DNA of 7,442 nucleotides from Candidatus Omnitrophota bacterium. Its GTDB lineage: Bacteria > Omnitrophota > Gorgyraeia > JABMQH01. Position numbers and translations under genes: made by a program. Every line of letters begins with the position of its first letter. The first letter of the stretch is position 1. The DNA lies in assembly GCA_026387595.1 (NCBI GenBank), contig JAPLLL010000151.1, positions 1-7,442 on the forward strand, given 5' to 3'. The notes under the pieces are model-generated. The model was not told where the DNA came from, searched no databases, and saw only the letters and a list, made by a program, of their open reading frames with translations. This document shows positions 5,373 through 7,442 of the stretch, piece by piece.

Positions 5373-6087
5373 TCAGCCCATACCCTGCAATGCCGGTAAT
5401 AAATACCGCTATGCTTATGACCTGCGCAACCGTGAGTCCTGGTAAAAATAACGTATTATCGCCCCGCAGAAATTCCACAAAAAACCTTGCCGCGGAATAA
5501 AGCATCAGGTATAAAAAAAACACCTGGCCCTTAAACCGCCTGCGCTGGAGGAAAAAGCGTAGAATACAGTATAGCAGGATGAGCAGCAGCGCGGAATAGA
5601 TCTGCGTGGGATAACGCGCTGTACCGTCACCGAAAACAACGGCGGTAATGCCTGTGTAAGGCTTGCCGTAACAGCAGCCGTTAAGAAAACAGCCGATACG
5701 GCCGATCGCATGGCCCAGGACAATGTACGGAGAGAGCAGGTCCAGCGTATCCCATAGAGGAAGCCTTGCGCGCTTTACGTAGATCAGGCCGAAAATAAAC
5801 GCGGCAAATGCGCCGCCGTGGAACGCAAGCCCCCCATGCGACAGCTTAAGCGCCTCTAAGGGATCCGGTATAAAATCTTTTATATTTAAAAGGACGTACA
5901 AGAGCCTGGCGCCGAATATACCGGACAGGAGTATGACCAAAGAAAGGGTTGTGATCTTTTCGGGAGGTATCCCGAATCTCGGCGCAAGCCGGGAGGCAAG
6001 GAGAGCCCCTACTATAAATCCGAGCGCAACCATTAGCCCGTATGAGTAAAGCGTCAGCGGGCCGATCTTAGCAAGTATGGGATGCAT
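5353..6087 (-). CDS. lgt: Phosphatidylglycerol:prolipoprotein diacylglyceryl transferase
   Basis: Lgt carries out the first step of lipoprotein maturation: it moves diacylglycerol from phosphatidylglycerol to the lipobox cysteine, in the inner membrane. The 244 residues are slightly short of the usual 260-290. Several membrane segments can be seen. Key signatures are SYGLMVALGF (15-24), HGGLAFHGG (84-92) with His90 at the place of the essential E. coli His103, GRIGCFLNGCCYG (129-141) with Arg130 matching E. coli Arg143, ARYPTQIYSA (157-166) and RFFVEFLRGDN (201-211). GCFLNGCCYG is the common non-enterobacterial form of the Lgt signature. The ATG at 6087 overlaps lspA by 20 bases and lacks a Shine-Dalgarno, so it probably depends on ribosomes finishing lspA. 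Confidence 0.96.
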   Translation of the reverse strand: MHPILAKIGPLTLYSYGLMVALGFIVGALLASRLAPRFGIPPEKITTLSLVILLSGIFGARLLYVLLNIKDFIPDPLEALKLSHGGLAFHGGAFAAFIFGLIYVKRARLPLWDTLDLLSPYIVLGHAIGRIGCFLNGCCYGKPYTGITAVVFGDGTARYPTQIYSALLLILLYCILRFFLQRRRFKGQVFFLYLMLYSAARFFVEFLRGDNTLFLPGLTVAQVISIAVFITGIAGYGLNGKRKY

Positions 6088-6544
6088 TTTTACGTTTTAA
6101 AAATAAATGCAGGACCAGGATCAATACGCCCACGGTTATGGCGGAGTCGCCCAGGTTAAATACGGGCCAGACCCTGAAATCCAGGAAATCTATCACGCAG
6201 CCGACGCGGAACCTGTCTATCAGGTTGCTGATAGACCCGGCCAGTATAAGGACAAGGGCCAGCGTAAGGAATAATTTCGCCTTATCCACTACCTTCAGGA
6301 AATAAATCAGGTACGTGATAGCGACTGCGGAGACCCCTATAAAGAACAGCAGCGGCTGGTCCTTAAAAAGGCCGAACGCCGCCCCGGTATTGTAGACAAG
6401 CGTGATATGAAAAATGTCTTTTATAACGGGTATTGAGCTATTGGGCTGGAGAGCGCCGGAAAGGTAAAATTTAACGACCTGGTCCAGGGTTATTACGAAC
6501 AACCCGGCCAGGATAATTATTATGCGGCTTATCCTTTTATGCAC
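6068..6544 (-). CDS. lspA: Lipoprotein signal peptidase (signal peptidase II)
   Basis: LspA is an aspartyl protease in the inner membrane that cuts the signal peptide from lipid-modified prolipoproteins, the step after Lgt. The 158 residues are typical. Four membrane segments fit about 7-25, 64-84, 89-107 and 132-149. The conserved blocks are present: Asp21 in TLDQVVKF, VYNTGAAFGLF (50-60), GSISNLIDRFRVGCVIDFLD (103-122) and FNLGDSAI (129-136). The catalytic pair should be Asp119 and Asp133. The usual FNxADS reads FNLGDS here, a mild change next to the catalytic Asp. The start is a GTG at 6544 that directly follows the TAA of the dksA-like gene with no gap and no strong Shine-Dalgarno. Placement between the dksA-like gene and lgt, after ileS, fits the ileS-lspA linkage known in many bacteria. 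Confidence 0.97.
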   Translation of the reverse strand: MHKRISRIIIILAGLFVITLDQVVKFYLSGALQPNSSIPVIKDIFHITLVYNTGAAFGLFKDQPLLFFIGVSAVAITYLIYFLKVVDKAKLFLTLALVLILAGSISNLIDRFRVGCVIDFLDFRVWPVFNLGDSAITVGVLILVLHLFLKRKNASHTC

Positions 6545-7021
6545 TTAGGTTTTTATATCTTGCTTATCCAGCAGTTCTTCTTTCTGCTGGCAGCTTACGC
6601 AATACTTTGCGTGCGGCACTGCTATAAGCCTTTTCTTGGTGATCGGCTTGTCGCAGGTAAAGCAGATGCCGTAGGAGTCGTCGTCTATCCGTTTCAGCGC
6701 TTCGTCTATGGCGTATACTACCCCCTGCTCGGTGCTTGCGATCCCGAGAGCGAATTCCCTGTCGTAGTGGTCGGTGGCCATATCGGCAAGATGCAGGGTG
6801 TATCCTGAAAGGTCGCCGGAGGCGTCTTTCTGCGATTGCTTAAGGGTATCGTCTGTAAGGTGCGTTACCTCGCCCATAAGTTTTTCCCTTAACTTAAGCA
6901 GGGCTGCTTTAAATTTTTTAAGGGCGGCCTTGGAAAAAATACTTTTTACTTTCTTGGGCTTGGGTTGCGCCCCTGTCTTCATCTTCTTTACTTTTTTTAC
7001 CTTTTTCCTTTTTAATTTCAT
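6545..7021 (-). CDS. DksA/TraR-family C4 zinc-finger protein
   Basis: The family includes DksA, which binds RNA polymerase through the secondary channel and modulates initiation with ppGpp. The 158 residues split into a strongly basic tail (14 of the first 26 residues are Lys or Arg), a helical coiled coil (about 31-112) and a zinc finger. The finger is CFTCDKPI with Cys120 and Cys123, then YCVSC with Cys141 and Cys144, a CxxC-x17-CxxC layout. HLADMATDHYDREF (77-90) marks the turn of the coiled coil, with acidic residues where DksA has its catalytic tip, and RLIAVPHAKYC is typical of the family. The pattern is closer to the generic TraR/YteA-like group than to proteobacterial DksA, so no gene symbol is given. 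The ATG at 7021 has a good Shine-Dalgarno (AAGGGAG at 7031-7037) inside the end of ileS, 4 bases beyond its stop. Confidence 0.93.
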   Translation of the reverse strand: MKLKRKKVKKVKKMKTGAQPKPKKVKSIFSKAALKKFKAALLKLREKLMGEVTHLTDDTLKQSQKDASGDLSGYTLHLADMATDHYDREFALGIASTEQGVVYAIDEALKRIDDDSYGICFTCDKPITKKRLIAVPHAKYCVSCQQKEELLDKQDIKT

Positions 7022-7025
7022 TAAT

Positions 7026-7442
7026 CTATTCTCCCTTCAGTATGGTGACGCACCTGTCGCATAAAGCCGGATGCGCTGTATCTTTTCCCACGTACTCGCT
7101 ATAATTCCAGCACCGTTGGCATTTGGCGCCGCCGGCCTTGCTTACTACGACTTCCAGCGTAAGCGCGGCTGATTCATATGCGCTGTCCGCCTTTTTATCC
7201 GATATGGATGTTTTCGAAACGATAAACACCGAATTTAAAACAGGCAGCGCTTTTTTAAGCAGCTCCTGCAGCCCGGCATCCCGGCTGTACAGCCGGACAG
7301 CCGCCTCAAGGCTGGACCCTATAAGGCCCGCCTCTCTCTTGAGTTCAAGGGCCTTAAGCACATCCTCGCGCACTTTGATAAGCGTTGCCCATTTCTCCTC
7401 GAGCGCCTTATCGTAAAATTTCTTAAGCCTTTCCGGATCCGG
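7026..7442 (-). CDS. ileS: Isoleucyl-tRNA synthetase, C-terminal fragment (cut by window edge)
   Basis: The frame stays open from the TAG at 7026-7028 to the right edge, giving the last 138 residues of a protein of about 900+. IleRS charges tRNA-Ile with isoleucine in the cytoplasm. The visible part is the end of the anticodon-binding region and the C-terminal zinc finger. The stretch W-x-x-L-I-K-V-R-E-D-V-L-K-A-L-E followed by GLIGSSLEAAV is typical of the IleRS C-terminus. The finger reads AKCQRCWNYSEYVG, then HPALCDRC, giving four Cys in two CxxC pairs, as in class I IleRS with a C-terminal zinc site. A GTG at 7373 is internal and is not the start. The dksA-like gene begins 4 bases after its stop. 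Confidence 0.96.
   Translation of the reverse strand, partial: PDPERLKKFYDKALEEKWATLIKVREDVLKALELKREAGLIGSSLEAAVRLYSRDAGLQELLKKALPVLNSVFIVSKTSISDKKADSAYESAALTLEVVVSKAGGAKCQRCWNYSEYVGKDTAHPALCDRCVTILKGE
7031..7037 (-). promoter_or_regulatory. Ribosome binding site of the DksA/TraR-like gene
   Basis: The minus strand reads AAGGGAG, 9 bases before the ATG at 7021, inside the last codons of ileS. With the mreB site it is one of the two clear Shine-Dalgarno sequences here. It supports the long lysine-rich N-terminus as truly translated. Confidence 0.7.

Noticed and set aside
7026..7373. Separate small gene starting at GTG 7373
   Set aside because: The same frame continues without a stop to the window edge and encodes the upstream part of the IleRS C-terminal domain, so this is ileS cut by the window.

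Overview
The window is a gene-dense, roughly 50% GC stretch in which every supportable gene lies on the minus strand, so transcription runs from right to left. It reads as chromosomal housekeeping DNA of a diderm (Gram-negative-type) bacterium that makes lipoproteins and has a rod-shape system. The gene content and order (ileS, a DksA/TraR protein, lspA, lgt, an rlu gene), together with a short heptanucleotide repeat inside a gene, would fit an uncultured lineage such as Candidatus Omnitrophota. That placement is an inference from style and gene order, not something shown by a marker gene.

Reading in the direction of transcription there are three blocks. Block 1 (7442 to 4446) is the 3' end of ileS (isoleucyl-tRNA synthetase, ending in its zinc finger), a DksA/TraR-type zinc-finger protein with a very lysine-rich N-terminal tail, lspA (signal peptidase II), lgt (prolipoprotein diacylglyceryl transferase) and an RluD-type pseudouridine synthase. 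The genes are separated by 0-4 bases or overlap by 20. Block 2 (4419 to 2246) is an unnamed membrane-anchored coiled-coil protein with a C-terminal beta-type domain, followed by aroA (EPSP synthase, class II motifs), joined by a 1-base stop/start overlap. Block 3 (2143 to 1) is mreB, mreC and the start of mreD, the cell-shape operon.

Two sigma-70-type promoters can be read by eye. One has both hexamers perfect (TTGACA, 17-base spacer, TATAAT); it sits at the end of aroA and drives mreBCD through a leader of about 70 bases that carries a strong GC-rich hairpin. The other (TTGCAA, 16 bases, TGG-TATAAT) lies in the 26-base gap in front of the coiled-coil gene and would give a nearly leaderless mRNA.

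Functionally the window links translation (ileS, rRNA modification), transcription control (DksA-like), envelope lipoprotein maturation (lspA and lgt, successive and adjacent steps), aromatic amino acid synthesis (aroA) and peptidoglycan elongation (mreBCD). No RNA genes, CRISPR arrays, insertion sequences or phage genes were seen. The most unusual signals are two tracts of the same 7-base repeat embedded in frame in aroA, the consensus promoter with a hairpin leader in front of mreB, and the MreC-like layout of the unnamed coiled-coil protein. None of them amounts to a clearly new biological system.
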